DNA of 64,000 bases from Mycolicibacterium boenickei (lineage in GTDB: Bacteria > Actinomycetota > Actinomycetes > Mycobacteriales > Mycobacteriaceae): NCBI RefSeq assembly GCF_010731295.1, contig NZ_AP022579.1, positions 3,162,001 through 3,226,000 of the forward strand, in the 5' to 3' direction. Every line of letters begins with the position of its first letter. The stretch's first letter is position 1. Below are positions 43,365 through 51,332 of this stretch, one piece after another. The notes beneath the pieces were generated by a model. That model saw only the letters and a list, made by a program, of their open reading frames with translations, had not been told where the DNA came from and searched no databases. Position numbers and translations under genes: made by a program.

Positions 43365-44129
43365 TCATGGTCGGTGGTCGGTCCCCGCGCCCTCGACGGC
43401 GGGCCCTCGTAACTCGTCGCGCAGCGATGCGATCTCGGCCCGCAATTCATTGATGTGTGCCGCCGTCGCAGCCGCGGTGGCGGCGTCGTCGTCAGCGACG
43501 CTCTGCACGATCCACGACGCGATCGTCGCAGTGATCGAACCGACCAGGCTGATCCCGCCGATCATCAACAGCGCGGCGATGACTCGGCCGGTCGTCGTCA
43601 CCGGGTACATGTCGCCGTAGCCGACGGTGGTGATGGTGGTGATGGCCCACCAGATCGCCTGGCCGAAATCGGTGATGTGGGCATCGGGGTGGCCACGCTC
43701 GGTCTGCAGCACTGCCAGCGATGCGACGTAGACGAGCAGGACCGCGCCCGAGATCGTGTAGAGGATGACCTTGCCGCGGATCGCGTGGCCGACGGCTTTC
43801 TGGATCACCCCGATCAGAACGACCAGCCGCAACAAGCGCAGCGGCCGCAACAGGGGCAGAAGCACGATCGCCAGATCGACGAGGTGCGTGCGGAACCAGC
43901 GCATGCGATCGTCGGCGAGAAATAGCCGAGCCGCATAGTCCGCCGAGAACACCGCCCAGGTGAGCCAGGTCGCCAGCTCGACCGCACGGGCCGCCAGCCC
44001 GTGCGGCTGTACCAGCACCTCCACCGAATACGCGGCGAGAAACACTGCTGCCACCGAGGCCAGCGGCCACTCGGCGCGGGCCTCCCATCTGTCGAGGCGT
44101 TGCGTCGTCACCGCAAAAGTGTGCGGCAC
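43365..44129 (-). CDS. Voltage-gated-type potassium channel
   Basis: 254 residues, six membrane segments. The selectivity filter TTVGYGD lies in the pore loop (AIWWAITTITTVGYGDMYPV). Segment 4 has regularly spaced arginines (LRPLRLLRLVVL), so a voltage sensor is plausible. The C-terminus ends in a predicted coiled coil (HINELRAEIASLRDELRG) suited to tetramer assembly. GTG start. It is convergent with tRNA-Leu. Confidence 0.9.
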   Translation of the reverse strand: MPHTFAVTTQRLDRWEARAEWPLASVAAVFLAAYSVEVLVQPHGLAARAVELATWLTWAVFSADYAARLFLADDRMRWFRTHLVDLAIVLLPLLRPLRLLRLVVLIGVIQKAVGHAIRGKVILYTISGAVLLVYVASLAVLQTERGHPDAHITDFGQAIWWAITTITTVGYGDMYPVTTTGRVIAALLMIGGISLVGSITATIASWIVQSVADDDAATAAATAAHINELRAEIASLRDELRGPAVEGAGTDHRP

Positions 44130-44168
44130 AAATCTGCCACGGGCGTGGGCAACCCCGAGGTTCGGGCC

Positions 44169-45110
44169 TCAGCCGTGCAGCGCGCGGTAGGCCTCGATGG
44201 CGCCGGTGTGCAGTGGGATGGCACCGGTCTGGATCATCGATGGAGCATCGAGGTACTGCAGTCCTCGGACGCCGGGAGGGATCAGTCGGGGCGCGTCGGT
44301 GGCCAGGACGTCCACAACCGCCGCCACCAACTCGGAGGCGATGTCGTTACGACACAGCAGCAGGTCGGGGACCCCGATGGTGCGTGTTCCGGGAGGTACG
44401 TATCCGCCGGACGGTGCGAAGCGGACGGTGTACGGGTATCCGGCAAGCTCACTCATCGGTGCTGCCAGTGCGCCGATGTCGAGCATGCGCATCGGCACCT
44501 GGTTGTGCAGGTCGGCGATCGCCGGCGTCGGGACCCCGCCTGACCACACCATCGCCTCCACGCGACCGTCGGCAAGATGGGCCAATCCGTCCCGCAGGCG
44601 GTAGTTCTCCATCGCTACCCGGCCGTGTAGCCCTGCCGCGTCGAACAGGACGGTGCCGGTCGCCGCTGCTCCCGAGCCGGTGGGTCCGATGGAGACGTGC
44701 TTGCCGGCAAGGTCTGAAACAGTCTGGGCGAGTGCCGATTTGCGGACGAGTACCTGAAGATAGTTCTCATACACTCGCGCCACGGCCTGTGGCGCGGAGG
44801 CGGTTGGACCGGTAGCCCGGTCGCGTTCGGCAACATCGGCCAGGGTCAGGCCCATATCGACCTCGCCAGCCCGCAGCTTGGCGAGGTTCTGCACACTGCC
44901 CTCGGTCGAGATGACGTCGACGACGAGGTTCGGGCAGCGGGCCTGGACCCGATCGGCAAGAATTTGCGCGAAGGCCAGATACAGCCCGCCGGGATCTCCG
45001 GCAGCCAGTCTCAGTCGTCCGGACGGTGAGCTGCGGACGCAGCCTGCGGCCAGTAGCGCCGTTGCGGCGATGAAGGTACGGCGATTCAACTGCACAGACT
45101 GCATGCTCAT
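44169..45110 (-). CDS. TAXI-family substrate-binding lipoprotein, orphan of TRAP transporters
   Basis: 313 residues. The N-terminus NRRTFIAATALLAAGC combines a twin-arginine-like pair with a lipobox, predicting export and lipid anchoring. The mature part (ISTEGSVQNLAKLRAGEVDMGL, VSIGPTGSGAAATG, GYPYTVRFAPSGGYVPPGT) matches TAXI-type TRAP receptors. No TRAP membrane subunit is in the window. The ATG (45108-45110) overlaps the histidine kinase stop (ATGA), so it is tied to the two-component system and is more likely a ligand-sensing partner than a transporter component. That role is inferred. Confidence 0.85.
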   Translation of the reverse strand: MSMQSVQLNRRTFIAATALLAAGCVRSSPSGRLRLAAGDPGGLYLAFAQILADRVQARCPNLVVDVISTEGSVQNLAKLRAGEVDMGLTLADVAERDRATGPTASAPQAVARVYENYLQVLVRKSALAQTVSDLAGKHVSIGPTGSGAAATGTVLFDAAGLHGRVAMENYRLRDGLAHLADGRVEAMVWSGGVPTPAIADLHNQVPMRMLDIGALAAPMSELAGYPYTVRFAPSGGYVPPGTRTIGVPDLLLCRNDIASELVAAVVDVLATDAPRLIPPGVRGLQYLDAPSMIQTGAIPLHTGAIEAYRALHG

Positions 45111-46492
45111 GAGGCCGGCACATCTGTTGCAGGCAGCCGGTAGCGGATCAAGAGGCCGCCTTCGGGGGCTCGGTGCACCTCGATCGCTCCGCCGTGTCCT
45201 TGGACGATCTCGGCGGCGATCGCCAGACCGAGGCCGGTGCCGGTGCCGTCGTCCCGTCCGCGCCAGAAACGTGACGCCGCCTGCGAGAGATCCTCCTCGG
45301 GTAGACCGGTGCCACTGTCGCTGATCGTCAGCTCCACCCACGTTTCGTCGGCGCGGGTCGCCGACACGGTGATGGTCGCGTCCGGCCCCGCATAGCGGAC
45401 CGCGTTGTCTAACGCCACATCGAGCAGTTGTTCCACCTCATGACGGGGGACCTGTACGGGCGGGCCGATGCGGCCCGCATTGTTGCAGAGTCGCTGCTGA
45501 TTTCCGGCTGCAAGTGGTTCCCAGAACGTCAGTCGCTCGGCGATGACATCACCGAGGTCGGTGTTCGCGGCATCGCCGTTGGACAATCCCACCTTGCGGC
45601 TGCCGCTGACCTGCTCGGCACGGGCCAGGCGGAGCAGTTGTTGCAGGAGGTTCTCGAAACGATCGAGCTCGGATGTCATCGAATCGTAGCTCGATCGTCC
45701 TTCCGGTATCACATAGCTCTCCAGAGAGTCGGCCCGAAGACGAACTGCGGCAAGCGGATTGCGCATCTGATGGGACGCGTCGGCCACCAGTCGACGCTGA
45801 CGGTCCAGCGACGCACGCACCACCTGGGCCATGGTGTTGAAGGCGGAGGTGAAGTGGCGTAGTTCCGGTGGCCCGGCCACATCGGCCGGTGGCCCGGCTA
45901 CGCCCTCGGTCATCTCGGCGACGGCGCGCTCCAGTCCGTCGAGCGGCCGCAGTACCCACCGCGTCAATGCGCGCGCGACCACCGCCGCCAACAGCAGGAA
46001 GGCCAGGCACCCGACGCCTATCCACAGCCAGCCCTTCGCGACATCTCTTGCAGCCGTGCTGGTATCGACCGCCAGTACCGCCGCGCCTGTCAGTTCGCCG
46101 TCGCGTCTGATTGCGGAGGTGGCCAGTGGCCGGTGGTCGTCCCACGGCAGGACCCGGCTCCAAGGCGAGACCGGCGCGGCGACCAGTGCGTGGGACAGGG
46201 CCGTCTGCGCCCCGGGCGCCGAAAGATCGAGTCCGCGGGAGGCCAGGGTGTGGCCATCGGCGTCGGCGATGAGCAGGCCTTCCGAATAAACCTCGTAGTA
46301 CCGGTCGACGAGGGGCTGCAGAGGGACGCCGGGCATGGCGGCGGCGTCGGTGAGCGCGGCGAGGTGCCGGTCCCGTTCCGCGGCCAATGCTGCGGTGCGC
46401 CGATCGGACAAGGTGAGTGCCAGGGGCACCGCCAGCGCCATGACCGCGAGCAGAAGCAGGATGACCAGAACGATACGGACTCGCAGACCCAT
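45107..46492 (-). CDS. Sensor histidine kinase (TctE/QseC-like)
   Basis: 461 residues. Two membrane helices (about 5-28 and 155-178) flank an extracytoplasmic sensor of about 125 residues. Then come a HAMP region (180-230), the H-box DASHQMRNPLAAVRL with phospho-acceptor His241, and the ATPase domain (N-box LLDVALDNAVRYAG, G-boxes ISDSGTGLPEEDL and GTGTGLGLAIA). The sensor has a single-CACHE-like length. Its gene follows the response regulator by 1 bp and overlaps the TAXI lipoprotein gene. Confidence 0.93.
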   Translation of the reverse strand: MGLRVRIVLVILLLLAVMALAVPLALTLSDRRTAALAAERDRHLAALTDAAAMPGVPLQPLVDRYYEVYSEGLLIADADGHTLASRGLDLSAPGAQTALSHALVAAPVSPWSRVLPWDDHRPLATSAIRRDGELTGAAVLAVDTSTAARDVAKGWLWIGVGCLAFLLLAAVVARALTRWVLRPLDGLERAVAEMTEGVAGPPADVAGPPELRHFTSAFNTMAQVVRASLDRQRRLVADASHQMRNPLAAVRLRADSLESYVIPEGRSSYDSMTSELDRFENLLQQLLRLARAEQVSGSRKVGLSNGDAANTDLGDVIAERLTFWEPLAAGNQQRLCNNAGRIGPPVQVPRHEVEQLLDVALDNAVRYAGPDATITVSATRADETWVELTISDSGTGLPEEDLSQAASRFWRGRDDGTGTGLGLAIAAEIVQGHGGAIEVHRAPEGGLLIRYRLPATDVPAS

Positions 46493-46493
46493 G

Positions 46494-47159
46494 TCAGCTG
46501 TCCAGACGAAAACCGAAGCCGCGCACCGTCTGCAGCGGCAGCCCGGACAGCTTGGCCCTGATCTGACCGATGAAGAAGTCCAACGATCTGGAGCGGCCGA
46601 CGACCGCCGTGCCCCACACCTGCAGCATCAACTCCTCTCGGCTGACCGCCTCACCCTGCCGGGCTGCCAGCGTCGAGAGGATCTGGAATTCGGTTCGGGT
46701 CAGGGGTTGAGAGGCTCCCGCCAGGGTTACTTCCCGGCGTTCCCGGTCGATGGTGACCGGCCCGGCGACGACCGGGGCTGACGGGGCAGCGGTTTCGCCT
46801 GTGGCGCGACGTAGGCGACGCATGACGGCATCAATTCGGGCCAACAGCACGGCTTTCCGTACTGGCTTGACGAGATAGTCGTCAGCGCCTGCGCGCAGCC
46901 CCAGGACCACTGAGCCGTCGCTGTCCCGGGCAGTCATGATGATGACCGGTACCGACGATGCGCGCCGCAGGGTGCGCAGCACATCCAGGCCGTCCATGTC
47001 GGGAAGCCCGAGGTCCAGCAACACCAGGTCGGCGCCTTTGACCCGGTGCAGTGCATCGGTGCCGTGAGAGGCGCGCACAACGGAGGCGCCGGTCTGGCCG
47101 AGAAGATCGGCCAGCGCCGACGCCACTCCGTCGTCGTCCTCGACGAGCAGCACCTGCAT
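46494..47159 (-). CDS. OmpR/PhoB-family response regulator
   Basis: 221 residues. The receiver domain has the acidic pocket in VEDDD, phospho-acceptor Asp49 (LVLLDLGLPDMDG), Thr in IIMTARD and Lys in YLVKPVRK. The C-terminal winged helix has LTRTEFQILSTLAARQGEAVSR and the unusually worded VVGRSRSLDFFIGQIRAKL. The ATG at 47157-47159 was chosen because the receiver starts there (MQVLLVEDD). It is partner of the adjacent kinase and probably regulates the transporter gene 10 bp upstream. Confidence 0.93.
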   Translation of the reverse strand: MQVLLVEDDDGVASALADLLGQTGASVVRASHGTDALHRVKGADLVLLDLGLPDMDGLDVLRTLRRASSVPVIIMTARDSDGSVVLGLRAGADDYLVKPVRKAVLLARIDAVMRRLRRATGETAAPSAPVVAGPVTIDRERREVTLAGASQPLTRTEFQILSTLAARQGEAVSREELMLQVWGTAVVGRSRSLDFFIGQIRAKLSGLPLQTVRGFGFRLDS

Positions 47160-47169
47160 GGCGCTGATG

Positions 47170-48540
47170 CTAGGAACCTTTTCCGCCGGACGCCGCGGAA
47201 TCGACGAGCTCGGCGTCCGTGGTGGGGAGTTCCTCCGCCTCGCGCTCAAGGTGCGACGAACTCGAGGACTCACCCATGAACACGTAGACCAGCAAGGAGA
47301 TCAAGGCGGCGCCGGCCACGTAGAAGAAGAACAGTTGCTCGTGGCCGATGTTCTTCAGCCCCAGCGCAATGTATTCGGTGGTACCGCCGAAGATCGCAAC
47401 CGTAAGCGCGTAGGGCAGTCCGACACCGAGTGCGCGAATGCGGGCGGGGAACAGTTCCGCCTTCACTACCGCATTGATCGACGTGTACCCGGACACGATG
47501 ATCAGCCCCAGCATCATCAGGCCGAACGCGGAGAGCGCCGAGCCGGCCCGAGACACCGCGAACAACAGTGGGACGCTGAAAAGTGTTGCGCCCACGCCGA
47601 AGGCAATCAGCAGCGGGCGACGTCCCACCCGATCCGACAGTGCGCCCATCGCGGGCTGCAGGCCGACGAAGAGGACCAACGCTACGAAGTTGATCAGCGT
47701 CACCTGTTCTTTGGGTAGTCCGGTCGTGTTGATCATGAACTTCTGCATGTAAGTGGTGAACGTGTAGAACGCGATGGTGCCGCCGAGGGTGAGGCCGACG
47801 ACGGTCAGGCACTCCTTCGGGTAGGACAGCAGCACCCGCAAGCTCCCGCGCTCGGCATCCTCGGTGCTCTCGCTGACGGCGAGGTGATAGTTGGCCGACT
47901 CGTCCATGGTGCGTCGCAGCCACATCACCGTCACCGCCGCGGCGGCGCCGACCAGGAATGCGATGCGCCAGCCCCAGCTGTGCATCTGTTCGGGCGTCAG
48001 AACCTGTTGCAGGACGATCTGCACACCGAGCGCAAGGAGTTGTCCGCTGGTCAGCGTCACATACTGGAACGAGGAATAGAAGCCGCGCCGGTGCGGTGTG
48101 GCGACTTCGCTCAAATACGTTGCCGAGGTGCCATATTCGCCGCCGAGTGACAAACCCTGCAGTAGTCGCAGCACCACCAGCAGGACCGGTGCGAGCAAAC
48201 CGATCTGGGCATAACCCGGCAGGATGGCGATGCCGAGGGAGCCGATACCCATCAACGTCACCGACAGGGTCAACGCCGCACGGCGCCCGAAGCGGTCCGC
48301 GTACCTGCCGAACAGCCAACCGCCGAGTGGCCGGACCAGGAAGCCCACCGCGAAGACGCCGGCGGTGTTCAGCAGTTGGGCGGTCTGATTTCCCGACGGG
48401 AAGAACACGCCGGCGAAATAGATGCTGAACGCGGCATATGCGTACCAGTCGTACCACTCGATCAGGTTCCCGAGAGAACCGCGGATCACGTTGCCGGCCA
48501 CCGACCGCGGTCGAGTGGATGGTTCTTGGTTCGGTTGCAT
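47170..48540 (-). CDS. MHS-family metabolite:H+ symporter (KgtP-like)
   Basis: 456 residues with 12 predicted helices. GNLIEWYDWYAYAAFSIYFA, FVRPLGGWLFGRYADRFGRR and LQGLSLGGEYGTSATYLSEVA are the hallmarks of the metabolite:H+ symporter family, which takes up 2-oxoglutarate, citrate, other carboxylates or osmolytes. The exact substrate cannot be read from the sequence. It lies directly upstream of the response regulator, kinase and TAXI genes on the same strand, and behind the GRDP-like gene by 44 bp. GAAAGG before the ATG is a good ribosome-binding site. Confidence 0.92.
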   Translation of the reverse strand: MQPNQEPSTRPRSVAGNVIRGSLGNLIEWYDWYAYAAFSIYFAGVFFPSGNQTAQLLNTAGVFAVGFLVRPLGGWLFGRYADRFGRRAALTLSVTLMGIGSLGIAILPGYAQIGLLAPVLLVVLRLLQGLSLGGEYGTSATYLSEVATPHRRGFYSSFQYVTLTSGQLLALGVQIVLQQVLTPEQMHSWGWRIAFLVGAAAAVTVMWLRRTMDESANYHLAVSESTEDAERGSLRVLLSYPKECLTVVGLTLGGTIAFYTFTTYMQKFMINTTGLPKEQVTLINFVALVLFVGLQPAMGALSDRVGRRPLLIAFGVGATLFSVPLLFAVSRAGSALSAFGLMMLGLIIVSGYTSINAVVKAELFPARIRALGVGLPYALTVAIFGGTTEYIALGLKNIGHEQLFFFYVAGAALISLLVYVFMGESSSSSHLEREAEELPTTDAELVDSAASGGKGS

Positions 48541-48584
48541 GATTGCCTTTCAGATGTGTTGAAGTGGGGTTGATTTCGTGTTCG

Positions 48585-49106
48585 TCACGACGGAAGCCGA
48601 GACGATTGGAGTCCCTCGAGCGACGTCTGGATCTGAGAGATCCGGTCCATGGGTAGGCCCCAGGGATGTTCCAGTCCGAGGCGTTCGTCGATATCCCACA
48701 GCACGCACTCCTCGCCGGGTTCGGCGACGAGTGACCACGCGATCACCGTCCGGCGCAGCCGCTCCGGCATGGGCTCGGCCAGAGCGGCGACGTCCGCGGG
48801 AGCACCGTCGACCGGGTGATGGTGAAGAAACTTGCCGTAGGCCTTCGTGCAGAACGCTGAATACCTCGCCGTGCAGAGGATCAGGCCGTGCCAGGCTTCG
48901 TCGACCGCGTGCGATGGCATGCCGATCGCCTTGCTGTCGCGCAATGCGGGCGCGCACAAGCGCAGCCATTGCCGCAGGCCGGTCTCGATCAGCGGCCGGG
49001 GTTCCCACGGGCACGTCTTGAAGACGGCGGGCGGGAGCTCGAGGGTGGCCACCACCTGCGACACATGGCTCAACCGATAGCGGCGGCGTGCCGTTGCGTT
49101 ACCCAC
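48585..49106 (-). CDS. Glycine-rich-domain-protein (GRDP)-like protein
   Basis: About 173 residues, no transmembrane segment if the GTG at 49106 is the start. The core PSHAVDEAWHGLILCTARYSAFC...GKFLHHHP is rich in His/Cys/Trp and resembles the conserved DxxWHxH-type core of GRDP-like domains; a metal-binding role is possible. Function unknown. The frame is open up to a GTG at 49184, but that extension would translate the Cys-Gly repeat DNA of the preceding gene into a poly-Ala/Val stretch, so the short start is preferred. It overlaps the preceding stop by a few bases, so the two are coupled. Confidence 0.75.
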   Translation of the reverse strand: MGNATARRRYRLSHVSQVVATLELPPAVFKTCPWEPRPLIETGLRQWLRLCAPALRDSKAIGMPSHAVDEAWHGLILCTARYSAFCTKAYGKFLHHHPVDGAPADVAALAEPMPERLRRTVIAWSLVAEPGEECVLWDIDERLGLEHPWGLPMDRISQIQTSLEGLQSSRLPS

Positions 49107-49320
49107 CGCAACCACCGCACCCACCGCAGCCGCCGCAGCCGCCGCCGCAACCGCCGCAACCACCGGAAGCGTCGCCTGCGGCACTGCAGTTTCCGCGGCC
49201 GTCGCCGTCCTCGTTTCCGCCGGCCTGCCAGACGGACTCTCGTCGGAGCGACTTGCTCCATGCCACCAGGCAGGCGACCGCCACGAACGTGATGAACAGG
49301 GAGAGGGAGAGGCCCATCAT
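49099..49320 (-). CDS. Small membrane protein with a Cys-Gly repeat tail
   Basis: 73 residues. One N-terminal membrane helix (about 3-20, SLSLFITFVAVACLVAW), a short polar linker, and a C-terminal tail of 20 residues made only of Cys and Gly (CGG units) with six cysteines at 55, 58, 62, 65, 68 and 71. Such tails occur on TIGR04222-type actinobacterial membrane proteins, but here the folded domain is missing. The tail may bind metal, form disulfides or be modified. The ATG at 49318-49320 (or the next codon) follows a GAGG. This gene is easily missed because of its size. Confidence 0.68.
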   Translation of the reverse strand: MMGLSLSLFITFVAVACLVAWSKSLRRESVWQAGGNEDGDGRGNCSAAGDASGGCGGCGGGCGGCGGCGGCGG

Positions 49321-49625
49321 GACCGCCGCCTCGTGCCATCGGTGCGATGATCCCGGGCCGCAACCCGTTGCTGCTGTGACATTCTGGGCCCCCTTCCGGC
49401 GCTGGTGGGCACCATGATGTGAGGGAGGCCACAGCGTGGACAAGGGTGATGGCCGCCAGTGGATCGTTTCCTTGCACGATCCACAGATTGGGCAGGTGTG
49501 CCGTTCTACACGGCGGCGGTCGGGCGACGATCGTCGTCCGTCCCGGGGCGGGGGAAATTGTTTGACGGCAATCCTCGACAACCGGAGCCCGCGAATCGAA
49601 GCGCCAGTTATCTAGGCTGGGAGAT
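49321..49625. other. Divergent control region (305 bp)
   Basis: It separates the minus-strand Cys-Gly gene from the plus-strand TetR gene. Long frames through it read as low-quality sequence and are not credible genes. The only site called is the TetR -10 box at its right end. No clear TetR palindrome was found. Confidence 0.6.
49613..49618 (+). promoter_or_regulatory. -10 box of a leaderless tetR promoter
   Basis: TAGGCT is followed after 7 nt by the GTG at 49626. Confidence 0.5.
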
Positions 49626-50318
49626 GTGAGCAGTCACGATCTCGACAGCGGCGACGACGCCGCGTCACCGGTCCGGCGCGGCCGCCCGGCGCGGATCAAT
49701 CGTGACCAGATTGTCTCTGCTGCGCTCGGCGTCGCGCCCGAGCCCTTGACCATGCAGGCGGTGGCTGACGCTCTCGGCGTGGACCGCAAGTCCGTCAAGT
49801 ACCACATCGGTGATCGTGAAACGTTGTTGGCGCTCATGGCATCTGCAGTATTCGAGGCGGAGTTCGAGCGTGTCCCGCCGCCGGTCGGCGGCGACTGGCG
49901 CGATGTGCTGCGCTGGTATGCCCACCGGGCCCGCACCGCGATAGCCCAGCTCGGGGTGCACGACACGTTCCCGATGGAGGGCGCCGTCGGCCTCGCGGCA
50001 TTGGAGCAGGCCGAGTTCGTTCTCCGAACTCTGGTGGACGCCGGTTTCACCGTCGCGCAGGCGGGCCGGGCGGCCAACACCATCGCCGAGTTGGCATTGT
50101 CGGCCGCACGCGATTCCCTGCTCCGCGCCGGGCGAGGGGTCCACCCTCAACACGAAGAGGCCTTGGCGGCCATAGGCATTGGGGATGGCAGCGACTACAA
50201 GGTGCTGCGGCAGGTGCTGCTGACGATGGCCTCGGAACCCGATGAGGACGCGCAGTTGGAGTTCAACCTCGATGTCGTCATCGCCGGGCTGACGTCGATG
50301 CTCGAGCCGGGTTCCTGA
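49626..50318 (+). CDS. TetR/AcrR-family transcriptional regulator
   Basis: 230 residues. The N-terminal DNA-binding domain has RRGRPARINRDQIVSAAL and the recognition helix region MQAVADALGVDRKSVKYHIGDRETLLALM. The C-terminal ligand domain resembles TetR_C proteins (DWRDVLRWYAHRARTAI). It is divergent from the Cys-Gly/GRDP/MHS gene run and is a candidate regulator of it. Confidence 0.9.
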   Translation: MSSHDLDSGDDAASPVRRGRPARINRDQIVSAALGVAPEPLTMQAVADALGVDRKSVKYHIGDRETLLALMASAVFEAEFERVPPPVGGDWRDVLRWYAHRARTAIAQLGVHDTFPMEGAVGLAALEQAEFVLRTLVDAGFTVAQAGRAANTIAELALSAARDSLLRAGRGVHPQHEEALAAIGIGDGSDYKVLRQVLLTMASEPDEDAQLEFNLDVVIAGLTSMLEPGS

Positions 50319-50391
50319 CCGCTCCTTGCGGCCAGACCGTATCGTTCCATCTCGCCAAGGCGGCTCAGGGTGCGAAAGGGAATCCATACAC

Positions 50392-50808
50392 GTGAGCAAG
50401 AGGATAGTCGCGGTAATTCTGGCAGTGGTGGCGCTCGCCGCGGGTTGCGGTAAAGAGGACGACGCGGCCGCGCAGACCGTCACGCCCGATCACTCTCAGA
50501 CGTCTCCGTCGGGCACCTACACCGCGTCGGCCGAACCGGGGCAGGAAGAGAACGGGGAGAAGCCCTGGGTGGTGGTGGTTCGGGACAAGGCAGGCAAAGA
50601 GGTCTTCCACGACCATTCCTCGTACAGTCCCCACGACGCGATGATCACCTGGTTGCCGACCGAACCCGAACAACTCTGGGTCTATTCGGGTGATGCGGGC
50701 GTGTACCGGATCGCCCCCGGCAGCCACGGCGGGTGGACCAGGAGCGCCGTCAAACCGGACAAGGTGCCGTCGGAGATCACCGGTCTCTGGGAGTCTTCGC
50801 GTTCCTGA
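50392..50808 (+). CDS. Small lipoprotein of unknown function
   Basis: 138 residues. The GTG at 50392 follows GAAAGGGA and gives a signal peptide with lipobox ALAAGC. The mature part has two repeats of a propeller-like strand pattern (WVVVVRDKAGKEVFHD, TEPEQLWVYSGDAGVYRI). No enzyme motif is visible. Confidence 0.8.
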   Translation: MSKRIVAVILAVVALAAGCGKEDDAAAQTVTPDHSQTSPSGTYTASAEPGQEENGEKPWVVVVRDKAGKEVFHDHSSYSPHDAMITWLPTEPEQLWVYSGDAGVYRIAPGSHGGWTRSAVKPDKVPSEITGLWESSRS

Positions 50809-50862
50809 ATCAGCCACCGTCGGCTGGGTGCAGACTCGAGGTGTGAGAGGGGAGCAGAACCG

Positions 50863-51231
50863 ATGATCGACGTCCTTCCCGACATGCCTGAGGGCGTGTT
50901 CGGTATCCGGGTGTCGGGCCGAGTGCGTGGTGACGACCTGCGCGAGTTCCGCCCGACGATGGACGAATTGCTGCAGACCGGTGAGATTCGAATTGTCGAG
51001 GTGATTTCACCTGACTATGAGGGGTTCGGATCTGGCGGGTTGGTCGAGGATTTGAAGCTCGGCCTCGGTGCGCTGCTGCGCCATCACTCGGCGTTCAAAC
51101 GGATCGCCGTCGTGTCCGACATGGAGTGGGTCGCTCACGCCATGCATGCGTTCGCCTGGATGATCCCGGGCGAGCTCAAGGTGTTCGGGCTCGGCGAGCT
51201 CGACGCGGCCAAGGAGTGGGCCGCCGGTTGA
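50863..51231 (+). CDS. SpoIIAA-like (STAS/SEC14-fold) protein
   Basis: 122 residues, soluble. The fold pattern EGVFGIRVSGRVRGDDLREF, KRIAVVSDMEWVAHAMHAFAWMIPGELKVF matches the SpoIIAA-like family, thought to bind lipids or regulate partners. No specific role can be assigned. Confidence 0.82.
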   Translation: MIDVLPDMPEGVFGIRVSGRVRGDDLREFRPTMDELLQTGEIRIVEVISPDYEGFGSGGLVEDLKLGLGALLRHHSAFKRIAVVSDMEWVAHAMHAFAWMIPGELKVFGLGELDAAKEWAAG

Positions 51232-51242
51232 GATTCGCCGAG

Positions 51243-51291
51243 ATCGACGCCACGGCTGTTAAACGTCGCTCAGCACGACCCTGGCGTCGAT
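51243..51291. repeat. Inverted repeat between convergent genes, possible bidirectional terminator
   Basis: ATCGACGCCA (51243-51252) and TGGCGTCGAT (51282-51291) are perfect inverted copies, extended imperfectly on both sides. Inside the loop, GGCTG and CAGC can pair to lengthen the stem. It lies in the 101-bp gap between the convergent SpoIIAA-like and FAAL genes. Confidence 0.55.
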
Positions 51292-51332
51292 TTCGGTGGC
51301 AAAACGCTCGAATGCCAGCCCGATAACCGGCC

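Noticed and set aside
49107..49184. Longer GRDP-like protein starting at 49184
   Set aside because: The added residues are poly-Ala/Val and come from reading the Cys-Gly repeat DNA of the neighbouring gene in another frame. It remains possible but less likely.
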